Source: Acidobacteriota bacterium
GTDB taxonomy: Bacteria; Acidobacteriota; Terriglobia; Terriglobales; Acidobacteriaceae
Assembly (NCBI GenBank): GCA_021780095.1
Contig: JAJXZK010000249.1
Location: 1-8,052 of the forward strand
Length of the DNA: 8,052 nt
Direction: 5' to 3'
The translations under genes were made by a program, and so were the position numbers. This document shows, one piece after another, positions 1 to 7,378 of this stretch. Position 1 is the stretch's first letter; each line of letters starts with the position of its first letter. The notes under the pieces are model-generated. The model did not search any database, was not told where the DNA came from, and saw only the letters and a list, made by a program, of their open reading frames with translations.

Positions 1-806
1 CCAACGAAGCCACCCAACGGGAGCGCATCCATCGTGAGATTGAGGTCGCCCGCGAAGTGCAGGAGCGCCTGTTCCCGCAGGAGTTTCCCGCCATCGATGG
101 CGTCAGTCTCGCCGGCCATTGCCGGCCGCAACAAGGTGTAGGAGGAGATTATTACGACTCCTTCCTGCTCGATGACGGCCGCATGGGCCTGGCCATCGGC
201 GACGTCAGTGGAAAAGGAATTTCAGCGGCGCTGCTGATGGCGAGCCTGCGCGCTTCGCTGCGCGGCATGACCCTCGATGCTCCTCGCGACCTGGCCGCCA
301 TGATGGAAAAAGTGAATCGCCTGGTGTACGAGGCCTCGGCAACCAATCGCTATGCGACCTTTTTTTTCGCAACCTACAACATGCGGACGCGGGAGCTGAC
401 CTACGTCAACGCCGGCCACAACGCGCCGTTCCTGATCCGCCGAAATGGCGCGGCTTTCCTCGTCGAGCGTCTTGAGGCGGGCGGACCGGTCATCGGCTTG
501 CTGCCCTTCGCAAAATATGAAGAGCAGCGCTGTGTGCTCCAGCCCGGCGATCTGCTGTTGGCCTACACCGACGGTATCAGCGAAGCCATGACCGAGCACG
601 AAGAAGAGTGGGGCGAGGATCGGATGCTGGCCGCCGCCGAAACCTTGCCGAACGGAAGCGCCCAGCAGGTGATGGAGCATCTATTTGCGGAAGCCGACCA
701 ATTCACCGGCAATGCCCCGCAGTTCGACGATATGACGCTGCTGCTGCTGAAGCTGCAAGAAAGCCCCGATACCGTAAATTCCCATTCGGGCGAAATCTAT
801 ATTTAG
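1..806 (+). CDS. PP2C/SpoIIE-family serine phosphatase (RsbU-like), 5' end missing
   Basis: This is the C-terminal 267 residues of a phosphatase of the SpoIIE/RsbU type, which dephosphorylates phosphoserine on anti-sigma-factor antagonists or similar partners. The frame is open to the left edge (first full codon at 3). The GTG at 57 lies inside the conserved linker that reads EIEVAREVQERLFPQ, so it is not the real start; the missing part probably carries a sensor (GAF, PAS, HAMP or receiver) joined by a coiled coil. Counting from the codon at 3, the metal-binding aspartates are all present: D49 in GGDYYD, D67 in GDVSGKG, D190 in YTDG and D242/D243 in FDDMT. The NAGHNAP motif is also intact, so the domain should be active. 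It ends at TAG 804-806, nine bases before the esterase gene on the same strand. The partner and input signal cannot be told from here. Confidence 0.93.
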   Translation, partial: NEATQRERIHREIEVAREVQERLFPQEFPAIDGVSLAGHCRPQQGVGGDYYDSFLLDDGRMGLAIGDVSGKGISAALLMASLRASLRGMTLDAPRDLAAMMEKVNRLVYEASATNRYATFFFATYNMRTRELTYVNAGHNAPFLIRRNGAAFLVERLEAGGPVIGLLPFAKYEEQRCVLQPGDLLLAYTDGISEAMTEHEEEWGEDRMLAAAETLPNGSAQQVMEHLFAEADQFTGNAPQFDDMTLLLLKLQESPDTVNSHSGEIYI

Positions 807-809
807 ACT

Positions 810-814
810 AGGGA
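810..814 (+). promoter_or_regulatory. poorly spaced AGGGA before the esterase ATG
   Basis: AGGGA lies one base upstream of the ATG at 816, too close for a normal Shine-Dalgarno contact. There is no other purine-rich site in the nine-base gap or in the last codons of the phosphatase gene. Initiation may depend on translational coupling to the preceding gene, whose stop is at 804-806, or on a near-leaderless transcript. Confidence 0.3.
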
Positions 815-815
815 C

Positions 816-914
816 ATGAATTCCTGGCGCCGCAGGTTAATCGTTTCGCTCACTCGCTGTTTTCTAGCTGCCTTCCTCGCAACGGTTGCGTGCGGCATCG
901 CGCCGGCGCAGGCC
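816..914 (+). other. Sec signal peptide of the esterase
   Basis: Residues 1-33 show a basic start (RRR at 5-7), a hydrophobic stretch about residues 15-28, and an A-Q-A site before N34. This places the enzyme in the periplasm or outside. A cysteine at 26 is inside the hydrophobic core, but no lipobox with a suitable following residue is evident, so a lipoprotein is less likely. Confidence 0.75.
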
Positions 915-2870
915 AACAGCAATCTTATCGATCCATTGTTGGCGCAGCACCTTCAGTCGCCATCGCTGGTCGCGGACGAGATCCAACACTTCATGCTGCA
1001 GCGCGTGCCCCCGTTGCAGTTGCCCGCGACAGCGAAGCAGTGGGATCAGGAGGCAGCGCGCGTTCGCGCCCACGAGATCTCCGTGCTGTATCACGGGTGG
1101 CCTCAAGCCTGGCTCGACTCTGCTCCGAATTTTGAGCAAGTTGGCGTCATTGAGCGCCATGGCTATCGAATTGTCAAATTGCGCTATCAAGTCGTTCCAG
1201 GCATGATGTCAACCGCGTTGCTCTATGAGCCCGACAAACTCTCAGGCAAGATACCGGCTATTTTAAATGTGAACGGTCACGGTCCCGGCGGCAAAGCCGT
1301 CGGTCACAAACAGGCACGCTGCATCAATTACGCTCGCCGCGGAATCCTCGCGCTCGACCTGGAGTGGTTCGATTATGGCGATCTGGATCAGCCAGGAAAT
1401 GCGCACGACAACGCCGGCCTGCTTGATCTCGCCGGATACACGGGAGCCGGCCTGTTTTACCTGGAAATGCGGCGCGGTCTCGACTACCTCTATGACAACC
1501 CCAACGTCGATCGCACACGCATTGGCGTCACCGGTGTCTCTGGAGGCGGCTGGCAATCCATCATGCTCAGTTCGCTCGACACGCGCATTGGCCCGGCCGC
1601 GCCCGTCGCAGGATTCAGTTCGCTCACAACATCGATCGAGCATCCTGAATACTCCGGCAACGATGCCGAGCAGAACCCCAGTGACTTCCGCCAGGGTATC
1701 GATTATGCCCAGCTGATGGCGATCCGCGCTCCGCGTCCGACTCTATTGATATACAACTCCATGGACGACTGCTGCTTTCGCGCTGGTGTTTTGAAACAGG
1801 GCGTCTACTACGACATCAAACCTTTTTTCAATCTATACGGCAAGCCAGAGAATCTGCAGTGGCATCTGAACCTCAATCCCGGCACGCATAATTATGGTTT
1901 GGATAATCGGCAGGCCTCCTACAAATTTTTTGACTCCGCGTTTCACATCGATGCATCGCCGGATGAGTTTCCCGACACCGATACAGAAATCCAAAGCGCC
2001 GAGGACCTGGCCGTTGCGGTTCCCAAAGACAACCTCACTATCCTGACGCTTGCGCAATCGCTCGCGAAATCCATTCACCACGAAGTTCCCGCACAGCACA
2101 CTGCGGAGTGGGCCTCCACGCAACGCGAACGGTTGAAGCAGGTTGTCCGCTATGCCCCAGTGACCCTCACGCATGCGTGGCCCATCAACGCCACCCACGA
2201 AAAAGGGGTCGAGAGCCACGCCTATCGCTTCGAATTCAGCAACGGCCTCAGCGCCACCGGCATACTGTTCCGCTCCGTCACCGACCCGGAAAATGCGCCC
2301 ACAACCATCCTGATTGCAGATGCCGGCATGCCTTCCACCATGGTGGATGTCGCCGACGACGTCGATCGCGGGCAGCGCGTGCTGGTGCTCAATCCGCTGT
2401 TCTTTGGCGAAGGCAAACTCGATGCCGACGATCGACCGGGCGCCACAGTCTTCGCCCAGCTGCTCACCGCGCTCGGCGAACGTCCATTAGGAATGGAAGC
2501 AGCGCAGGTGAACGCAGTGGTCCGCTGGCTGGGCGAGGATCTCGATCACGGTTCGCCGACGCCGAATAATTTCCACTTACCGGAGAAACCTACACCCGCA
2601 GTCGGCATCGTCACTACCGGCCCTCGCGCCCAACTCATCGCGATGGTCGCGGCCGCCATTCATCCAGAGTTATTTTCCGCGCTCGAAAGCCGCGAATCCA
2701 TCGCCAGCCTTGCAGCTGCGTACGAGCAGCCGAAGAATTTCGTTCAGGCTCCAGAAATGATGTGCCTCGATCTATACCGCGACTTTGATATCAACACCCT
2801 GGCCGCCATCGCTGCGCCAGTCAAGGCGAACCTGAAGGCGGTTGCGCCAAAACGCATCTTCTGGGAATAG
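816..2870 (+). CDS. secreted alpha/beta hydrolase, acetyl-xylan-esterase-like
   Basis: A 684-residue exported serine hydrolase. Residues 1-33 form a Sec-type signal peptide (RRR n-region, hydrophobic core, AQA cleavage site). The first hydrolase domain spans about 110-378. It has a GHG turn (154-156), the nucleophile elbow GVSGG with Ser242, a likely acid Asp317 or Asp318 in NSMDDCCF, and His358 in PGTHNY, which together give a complete triad. The architecture matches AXE1/COG1506-type proteins often annotated as acetyl xylan esterase or prolyl oligopeptidase; an esterase acting on plant polysaccharide acyl groups is the likelier role, but substrate is inferred. Residues about 468-684 look like a second hydrolase fold without a nucleophile serine. 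The ATG at 816 is chosen because the signal peptide begins there, although the purine run before it is very close. It converges on the GH127 gene across 26 bp. Confidence 0.8.
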   Translation: MNSWRRRLIVSLTRCFLAAFLATVACGIAPAQANSNLIDPLLAQHLQSPSLVADEIQHFMLQRVPPLQLPATAKQWDQEAARVRAHEISVLYHGWPQAWLDSAPNFEQVGVIERHGYRIVKLRYQVVPGMMSTALLYEPDKLSGKIPAILNVNGHGPGGKAVGHKQARCINYARRGILALDLEWFDYGDLDQPGNAHDNAGLLDLAGYTGAGLFYLEMRRGLDYLYDNPNVDRTRIGVTGVSGGGWQSIMLSSLDTRIGPAAPVAGFSSLTTSIEHPEYSGNDAEQNPSDFRQGIDYAQLMAIRAPRPTLLIYNSMDDCCFRAGVLKQGVYYDIKPFFNLYGKPENLQWHLNLNPGTHNYGLDNRQASYKFFDSAFHIDASPDEFPDTDTEIQSAEDLAVAVPKDNLTILTLAQSLAKSIHHEVPAQHTAEWASTQRERLKQVVRYAPVTLTHAWPINATHEKGVESHAYRFEFSNGLSATGILFRSVTDPENAPTTILIADAGMPSTMVDVADDVDRGQRVLVLNPLFFGEGKLDADDRPGATVFAQLLTALGERPLGMEAAQVNAVVRWLGEDLDHGSPTPNNFHLPEKPTPAVGIVTTGPRAQLIAMVAAAIHPELFSALESRESIASLAAAYEQPKNFVQAPEMMCLDLYRDFDINTLAAIAAPVKANLKAVAPKRIFWE
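2217..2867 (+). other. degenerate second hydrolase-like domain of the esterase
   Basis: Residues about 468-684 repeat the order of landmarks in the first domain: a strand ending in ADAG (compare NVNGHG), RGQRVLVLNPLFFGEG (compare RRGILALDLEWFDYGD), a helix before WLGED, then a strand AVGIVTTGPRA where the nucleophile elbow should be. The serine is replaced (Gly602/Pro603 region), so this half should not be catalytic. It may have a structural or binding role. The homology is judged by eye. Confidence 0.5.
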
Positions 2871-2896
2871 TTTGGTGGGAGGAGCTTCAGAACGGA
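2871..2896 (+). other. convergent intergenic gap, no clear terminator
   Basis: Twenty-six bases separate the TAG of the esterase from the TAA of the GH127 gene on the other strand. I see no GC-rich hairpin followed by a T run in either direction; the only inverted match (TTCTG at 2859-2863 with CAGAA at 2888-2892) is short and widely spaced. Termination may be factor-dependent or the two transcripts may overlap. Confidence 0.5.
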
Positions 2897-5350
2897 TTAC
2901 GCGACCCGCACGACCGGCAAACACGTAAAAGCTTCCTGGTCGACTTTCCAATACGGCATCAACTCCACGTCCGGATTGTGCGCGATCTGGAAATGCAGCG
3001 GCACACCCGGCTTGGCGGTGATCTGGGCCAGCAGGTCTTCGGCATACTTGCCGCCCATCACTTGCAGCACCGTATCGGGTGGCCCAATCACAGCCATGAG
3101 AATCGGGCCGTATTCTAATCCATATCGCGGAGCCCCCTCCGTCTGGTCGGCCCCGGTGTACCGAGTCAGTCGAAAGGCAATGGGCAGCGTGAAGGTAATC
3201 GCATCCTTGTCCGACCAGGTTCGCTCAATCACCGCGTACGTGCCCGGCTGTCCTGTCGCAGTCGGCGATCCATTTACGTAGATCGGCATTTCCTTCGCCG
3301 CCCACGCCGGCACCCGGATGCGAATTTTCGCCGGAAGAGATTGCGCAGCAGAAACCTGCAGGCTCACCTCCGGCTGCATTGGGAATTGCGTCGTCATCTT
3401 CCACTGCGCGGATGTTCCCACCTGCGGCCATTCGAGCGTCGAGGGCTCAAACAAATTGACGTACACGCCATCGGGAGCGATCGAATAAATGTGCTCCGGC
3501 AGCGAGCCCAGCATCCGTGTTCCCTGCCCTTCGCAGCAGGTATTGTTGTGCGTCGGCTCCTCTTTTTTTCCCGCCATGATGGTGTGATAGCGAATGCCCG
3601 TCGTCCCTCCCTGGTTGGCGAGGATCACGTTGTAAATCGACTTCTCGATCTCGGCAACATACTTCTCATCGTCCGGATCGTGCTGATGAAATCTCTGGCT
3701 TAACAAAATCCAGAACGAGCTGCCGCAATTCTCCCCCAGCTTCTGATGCACATAATTCGAAGCCGGCGGGTCCTTCTCAAATTCGATGATCGATATGCTG
3801 CCGCCAATTTGCTGCCAGTTATCCCGATACAGATTCCATCCACCCAGCACGGCATCGCGATAGCGCGAATCGCCTGTCGCCGTGTATAAATCGGCGTAGG
3901 CTTCCAGGTTAGTCAGCAAATAACAGTGCGGCCGGTCATAAGGATATTGCCAGACCGCTTCCCGCTCCCGCCGCGCCAGATGTCGCAGCCAAAAATTCTC
4001 CTGAAAATACTGCTGGATCACCTGCGCATCCTTCGGCGTGCCAACCGGGCTGAGACTCATGCGCGTGCTGGCGATCATTCCCTGGCCACCCTGGACCGCA
4101 CCCCGCAACAACTTCGGTAGATATTCGCACTGATTGAACCAGTCGTAATTTCCCCGCAACAACCCAAACGCTTTTGGATTGCCTCCGTATCCCGCCTCTA
4201 ATAACCCGTGCGTCAACCATGCGCGCGTATATGCGCCCCGCTCCGAATAAAAAATCGTATCCTCGGGATATGCCATGATGTAGCCATTCGGCTGTCGACA
4301 TTGCTCGATCCCATCGACGACCTCATTCATCCGCTGACGCAACTCGGGATCGTCGATCCAACGAACCGTATTTCCGGCGCCCATCAAGAATCGTCCAGCA
4401 TTCGATCCCGCCAGATCTTCCTCCCAGAATTTGTCCGGTTTCGGCAGCCCTGGTGGGTTGGGCTTTCCCGCCCGCTCTCGAAATTGCCGCAGCAACTGAT
4501 CCACCGAGTAAGAATTCATCAGGTACGCGATGTTGTTTTGCATCGCTGTCTGAAAAATTCCGCCCTGCAGCGTCACTCCGCGGCGAGGCACCTGAACCTT
4601 GTAGACCGCAGACTTCCACTCATTCGCTGAAGTCAGATTCTCCGGATGATCGGTCACAATCCCTTCGCCCTGCGGACGCAGCGGACGCGTAATCTGTGCC
4701 AGGTCGGGTGCGTTACCATAGGTCTCATCGGCTGTCACCGGGCACTCGACTGCAACATCGTGACCGCCCGAGATCACCGCAATCTTCGCCAGCGTCAGGC
4801 TGTAGTCGCGGCTATTTTTCAGCGAAGCCCCCAAAAGCTCCGACGTTTTTACCGGCCGCATTTCCGTCGCCGTCAGCCGCACATAGCGTCCCGTCACGCC
4901 CTCTGCCGCAAATTGCGTGATGTTGTCTTTTGGCTCGGGAAAGTCCGCGCCAGAGAAATCCGCAATGGTTTTGGCGTCTGCCATTGCCGAGTCGTTCGAC
5001 CCTTCAATCTTGAATCGAAGCGGAAAACCTTCGCCGCCGTAGTATTCATCCCGCAGCGGATACATGCGCTCGCACGCCGGATACAACGTCACTGCGTCGA
5101 TTGCCTGATTCTTGCCCAGATCGATCTGCAGCCAGGTGGTGATGTGAGGATTCCTGGAAGGCTTCGACCGATAGGCGCGATAAAACGTCGCCGGAGTCGC
5201 TGCCATCTGCTCTCCGGTCGCATACCGCCCCAATCCGTTTGCAGACTCAGGAGCCGCGAAGACAACCGAGGGATCCAGAAACGAAGCTGCCACCGCCCCC
5301 GTACCGGCATACGCCGCGATCCCGAGAAATCTGCGTCTCGTGATGCTCAT
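2897..5350 (-). CDS. Tat-exported GH127/DUF1680 glycoside hydrolase with F5/8C-like domain
   Basis: An 817-residue exported glycosidase of the DUF1680 (GH127-like) group, whose characterised members are beta-L-arabinofuranosidases. Residues 1-32 form a twin-arginine signal (TRRRFLG at 4-10). About 40-196 is an F5/8 type C (discoidin) beta-sandwich: WLQIDLG, then FPLRFKIEGSND, then GRYVRLTATE, probably binding sugar. From about 200 on is the catalytic (alpha/alpha)6-barrel plus C-terminal beta domains. Metal/nucleophile residues of GH127 are recognisable: E540-N-C542 and the Cys605-Cys606 pair in NTCCEGQG; E523 or E525 may be the general acid. ATG 5350 is preferred over TTG 5362 because GGGG lies six bases before it and the Tat n-region then has normal length. 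It lies 45 bp behind acs on the same strand. Family is secure; exact sugar specificity is not. Confidence 0.87.
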   Translation of the reverse strand: MSITRRRFLGIAAYAGTGAVAASFLDPSVVFAAPESANGLGRYATGEQMAATPATFYRAYRSKPSRNPHITTWLQIDLGKNQAIDAVTLYPACERMYPLRDEYYGGEGFPLRFKIEGSNDSAMADAKTIADFSGADFPEPKDNITQFAAEGVTGRYVRLTATEMRPVKTSELLGASLKNSRDYSLTLAKIAVISGGHDVAVECPVTADETYGNAPDLAQITRPLRPQGEGIVTDHPENLTSANEWKSAVYKVQVPRRGVTLQGGIFQTAMQNNIAYLMNSYSVDQLLRQFRERAGKPNPPGLPKPDKFWEEDLAGSNAGRFLMGAGNTVRWIDDPELRQRMNEVVDGIEQCRQPNGYIMAYPEDTIFYSERGAYTRAWLTHGLLEAGYGGNPKAFGLLRGNYDWFNQCEYLPKLLRGAVQGGQGMIASTRMSLSPVGTPKDAQVIQQYFQENFWLRHLARREREAVWQYPYDRPHCYLLTNLEAYADLYTATGDSRYRDAVLGGWNLYRDNWQQIGGSISIIEFEKDPPASNYVHQKLGENCGSSFWILLSQRFHQHDPDDEKYVAEIEKSIYNVILANQGGTTGIRYHTIMAGKKEEPTHNNTCCEGQGTRMLGSLPEHIYSIAPDGVYVNLFEPSTLEWPQVGTSAQWKMTTQFPMQPEVSLQVSAAQSLPAKIRIRVPAWAAKEMPIYVNGSPTATGQPGTYAVIERTWSDKDAITFTLPIAFRLTRYTGADQTEGAPRYGLEYGPILMAVIGPPDTVLQVMGGKYAEDLLAQITAKPGVPLHFQIAHNPDVELMPYWKVDQEAFTCLPVVRVA
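5255..5350 (-). other. twin-arginine (Tat) signal peptide of the GH127 enzyme
   Basis: The start has TRRRFLG at residues 4-10, followed by a weakly hydrophobic Ala/Gly-rich core and a likely cut after V-F-A at residue 32. This predicts export in a folded state, which fits an enzyme that must load a metal into a cysteine site before export. Confidence 0.8.
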
Positions 5351-5356
5351 TCCGCG

Positions 5357-5360
5357 CCCC
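5357..5360 (-). promoter_or_regulatory. ribosome binding site deciding the GH127 start
   Basis: Read on the minus strand, GGGG stands six bases before ATG 5350. The upstream TTG at 5362 has only an A-rich stretch before it. The site therefore supports the ATG and a 817-residue product. Confidence 0.5.
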
Positions 5361-5395
5361 AATTTTGACGCCGATTGGCTGGGCTAGGTTTCAGG

Positions 5396-7354
5396 CTATT
5401 CTTCCTGCTCGCGCAATCTTGCGAGAATACCCAGGTCTTCCAGCGTCGTCGTGTCGCCCTTCACTTCGCCGGTTTCGGCCAGTTCGCGCAGCAGGCGGCG
5501 CATGATTTTGCCCGAGCGCGTCTTCGGCAAACTATCGGTGAAGCGAAGATCGTCCGGCCGCGCCAGCGCGCCAATTTCCTTCGCCACCCAGGCGCGCAGT
5601 TCATCTTTCAGCGCCATCGACGGCTTGTATTGCGACTCCAGCGTCACGAACGCTGCGATCGCCTGGCCCTTCAACGCATCGGGGCGTCCCACCACGGCGG
5701 CCTCCGCCACCTTGGGATGCGCCACGAGCGCCGATTCAATCTCCATGGTTCCTAGCCGATGTCCGGAGACGTTGATCACGTCATCCACGCGGCCCATCAA
5801 CCAGTAATAACCATCGGTATCGCAACGCGCGCCATCGCCCGTGAAGTACGCTCCCGGAATTGTCGACCAATACTGCTTCACATAACGCTCGGGATCGTTG
5901 TAAATCGTGCGCGCCATACCCGGCCACGGCTTGCGAACAATCAACAGCCCCCCATTCCCCTCGGGCACAGCTTGGCCCGCCTGGTTCACAATATCCGGCG
6001 CAATCCCAAAGAATGGCTTGCCCGCAGAGCCCGGCTTATTTGCCACCGCTCCGGGTACAGACGTAATCATGATGCCGCCCGTCTCCGTCTGCCACCACGT
6101 ATCCACAATCGGGCAGCGGCTCTTTCCAATCACCTCCGAATACCACATCCACGTCTCGGGATTGATGGGCTCCCCCACACTCCCAAGTAGCCGCAGGCTC
6201 GTCAGCTTATGGCGATTGGGAAACTCATCGCCCCACTTGATGAAGGCTCGGATCGCGGTCGGCGCGGTGTAGAAGATGCTGACCTGATGATCGTCGATGA
6301 TTTTCCAAAAGCGATCGTTCTCAGGGAAATTCGGCGCTCCTTCATACATCACGGAGGTAACGCCATTTTGGAGAATTCCGTAGATCACGTACGAGTGGCC
6401 GGTGACCCAGCCAATGTCGGCCGTACACCAGTACACATCGTCGTCCTTCAGATCGAATACCAGCTTGCTGGTCAAATACGTGTGCACGGCGTAGCCGCCG
6501 GTCGTATGCACAATTCCTTTCGGTTTCCCAGTGGTTCCGGAGGTGTACAGAATGTACAGTGGATGCTCCGCGTCCAGCGGTTCGGCGGGACACGCATTAT
6601 CCACCTGGTCCATCTCCGCATCCCACCAGACGTCGCGGCCTGCCTGCATCGGAATCTTGGTTCCCGTTCGACGCAACACAATCGTCTTCCTCACCGACGG
6701 ACACTTTTCCAGCGCTTCATCGACGGTGGTTTTCAGCGGGATCTGCTGGCCGCGCCGCCATGCTCCGTCCTGCGTAATCATCAGCACGGATTGCGCATCG
6801 TTGATGCGATCAACCAGAGCGCTGGCGGCAAATCCGCCGAAGATCACCGAATGCACCGCACCGATGCGCGCGCAGGCAAGAATCGCAATGGCCAGTTCCG
6901 GCACCATACCCATATACAACGCGACACAATCGCCTTTCTGCACGCCCCGCCGGCGCAGCACGTTGGAGAGCCGCTGCACCTGGTCCAGCAATTGCAGAAA
7001 TGTAAATTTTCGTACCTCGCCCGATTCGCTTTCCCACAGGATCGCGGTCTTGCCGCCTCGCCCGCGCTCCACCTGGAGATCCAGGCAGTTGTAGGCCAGG
7101 TTCATCTTGCCACCCACGAACCACTTGGCCCACGGCTCATTCCATTCCAGCACCTGCGTCCAAGGCTCGAACCAGTGCAACTCGCTGGCGGCAGCCGCCC
7201 AGAATTCCTCTGGGTTCTCCACCGAGCGGCGATAGAGCGCCTCGTATTCCTCCAGGCTGCGAATGTGTGCTTTGGCGGCAAACTCTGCGGGCGGAGGGAT
7301 CACACGCAGTTCGTGCAGCAACGACTGAAAACTTGTATCGATCGGTTCTGTCAT
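5396..7354 (-). CDS. acs: acetyl-CoA synthetase, AMP-forming
   Basis: A full-length 652-residue cytosolic enzyme that converts acetate, ATP and CoA to acetyl-CoA, AMP and pyrophosphate through acetyl-adenylate. The N-terminal ACS domain precedes the phosphate loop [11 protein letters not shown] (270-280). [10 protein letters not shown] (418-427) carries Trp421, the residue that limits the acyl pocket to acetate in characterised Acs (Trp414 in Salmonella). YFTGDGAR (503-510) and [13 protein letters not shown] (521-533) hold the ATP-binding Asp507 and hinge region. Lys616 in [11 protein letters not shown] is the catalytic lysine that is acetylated to switch off Acs in other bacteria, so the same control is possible here. 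Length and all core motifs are normal. It begins 24 bp after the propeller gene and ends 45 bp before the GH127 gene, all on one strand, so co-transcription is likely. Confidence 0.97.
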   Translation of the reverse strand: MTEPIDTSFQSLLHELRVIPPPAEFAAKAHIRSLEEYEALYRRSVENPEEFWAAAASELHWFEPWTQVLEWNEPWAKWFVGGKMNLAYNCLDLQVERGRGGKTAILWESESGEVRKFTFLQLLDQVQRLSNVLRRRGVQKGDCVALYMGMVPELAIAILACARIGAVHSVIFGGFAASALVDRINDAQSVLMITQDGAWRRGQQIPLKTTVDEALEKCPSVRKTIVLRRTGTKIPMQAGRDVWWDAEMDQVDNACPAEPLDAEHPLYILYTSGTTGKPKGIVHTTGGYAVHTYLTSKLVFDLKDDDVYWCTADIGWVTGHSYVIYGILQNGVTSVMYEGAPNFPENDRFWKIIDDHQVSIFYTAPTAIRAFIKWGDEFPNRHKLTSLRLLGSVGEPINPETWMWYSEVIGKSRCPIVDTWWQTETGGIMITSVPGAVANKPGSAGKPFFGIAPDIVNQAGQAVPEGNGGLLIVRKPWPGMARTIYNDPERYVKQYWSTIPGAYFTGDGARCDTDGYYWLMGRVDDVINVSGHRLGTMEIESALVAHPKVAEAAVVGRPDALKGQAIAAFVTLESQYKPSMALKDELRAWVAKEIGALARPDDLRFTDSLPKTRSGKIMRRLLRELAETGEVKGDTTTLEDLGILARLREQEE

Positions 7355-7368
7355 AGTTGAACAATTCG

Positions 7369-7372
7369 CTCC
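7369..7372 (-). promoter_or_regulatory. acs: possible ribosome binding site of acs
   Basis: GGAG on the minus strand lies in the 24-base gap after the propeller stop, but 14 bases before the ATG at 7354, longer than ideal. No closer alternative or other in-frame start is visible, so the ATG is kept; coupling to the upstream gene may help initiation. Confidence 0.4.
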
Positions 7373-7378
7373 ACAGGA

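Noticed and set aside
57..59. GTG as the start of the phosphatase
   Set aside because: The conserved linker continues in frame to the window edge, so this Val codon is internal.
360..367. Run of eight T in the phosphatase gene, possible slippage site
   Set aside because: It encodes Phe-Phe-Phe within a normal strand of the domain, the frame is intact, and nothing points to phase variation.
222..680. Minus-strand open frame inside the phosphatase gene
   Set aside because: The + strand frame has every PP2C motif; the reverse frame shows no family features.
5351..5362. TTG start at 5362 adding four residues to the GH127 protein
   Set aside because: No ribosome binding site precedes it, whereas ATG 5350 has GGGG at a good distance.
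4646..5368. Open frame of 240 codons on the + strand opposite the start of the GH127 gene
   Set aside because: Antisense shadow: Arg/Cys/His-rich with no recognisable domain, while the minus strand carries a clear Tat signal and F5/8C domain.
5359..5378. Inverted repeat CCAAT / ATTGG with a ten-base spacer before the GH127 gene
   Set aside because: Five-base arms are expected by chance at this scale and it overlaps the ribosome binding region; no second copy was seen near other starts.
6209..7360. Long open frame of 383 codons on the + strand opposite acs
   Set aside because: It lies wholly antisense to a motif-complete acs, has composition rich in His/Arg/Gln typical of a mirror frame, and resembles no family.
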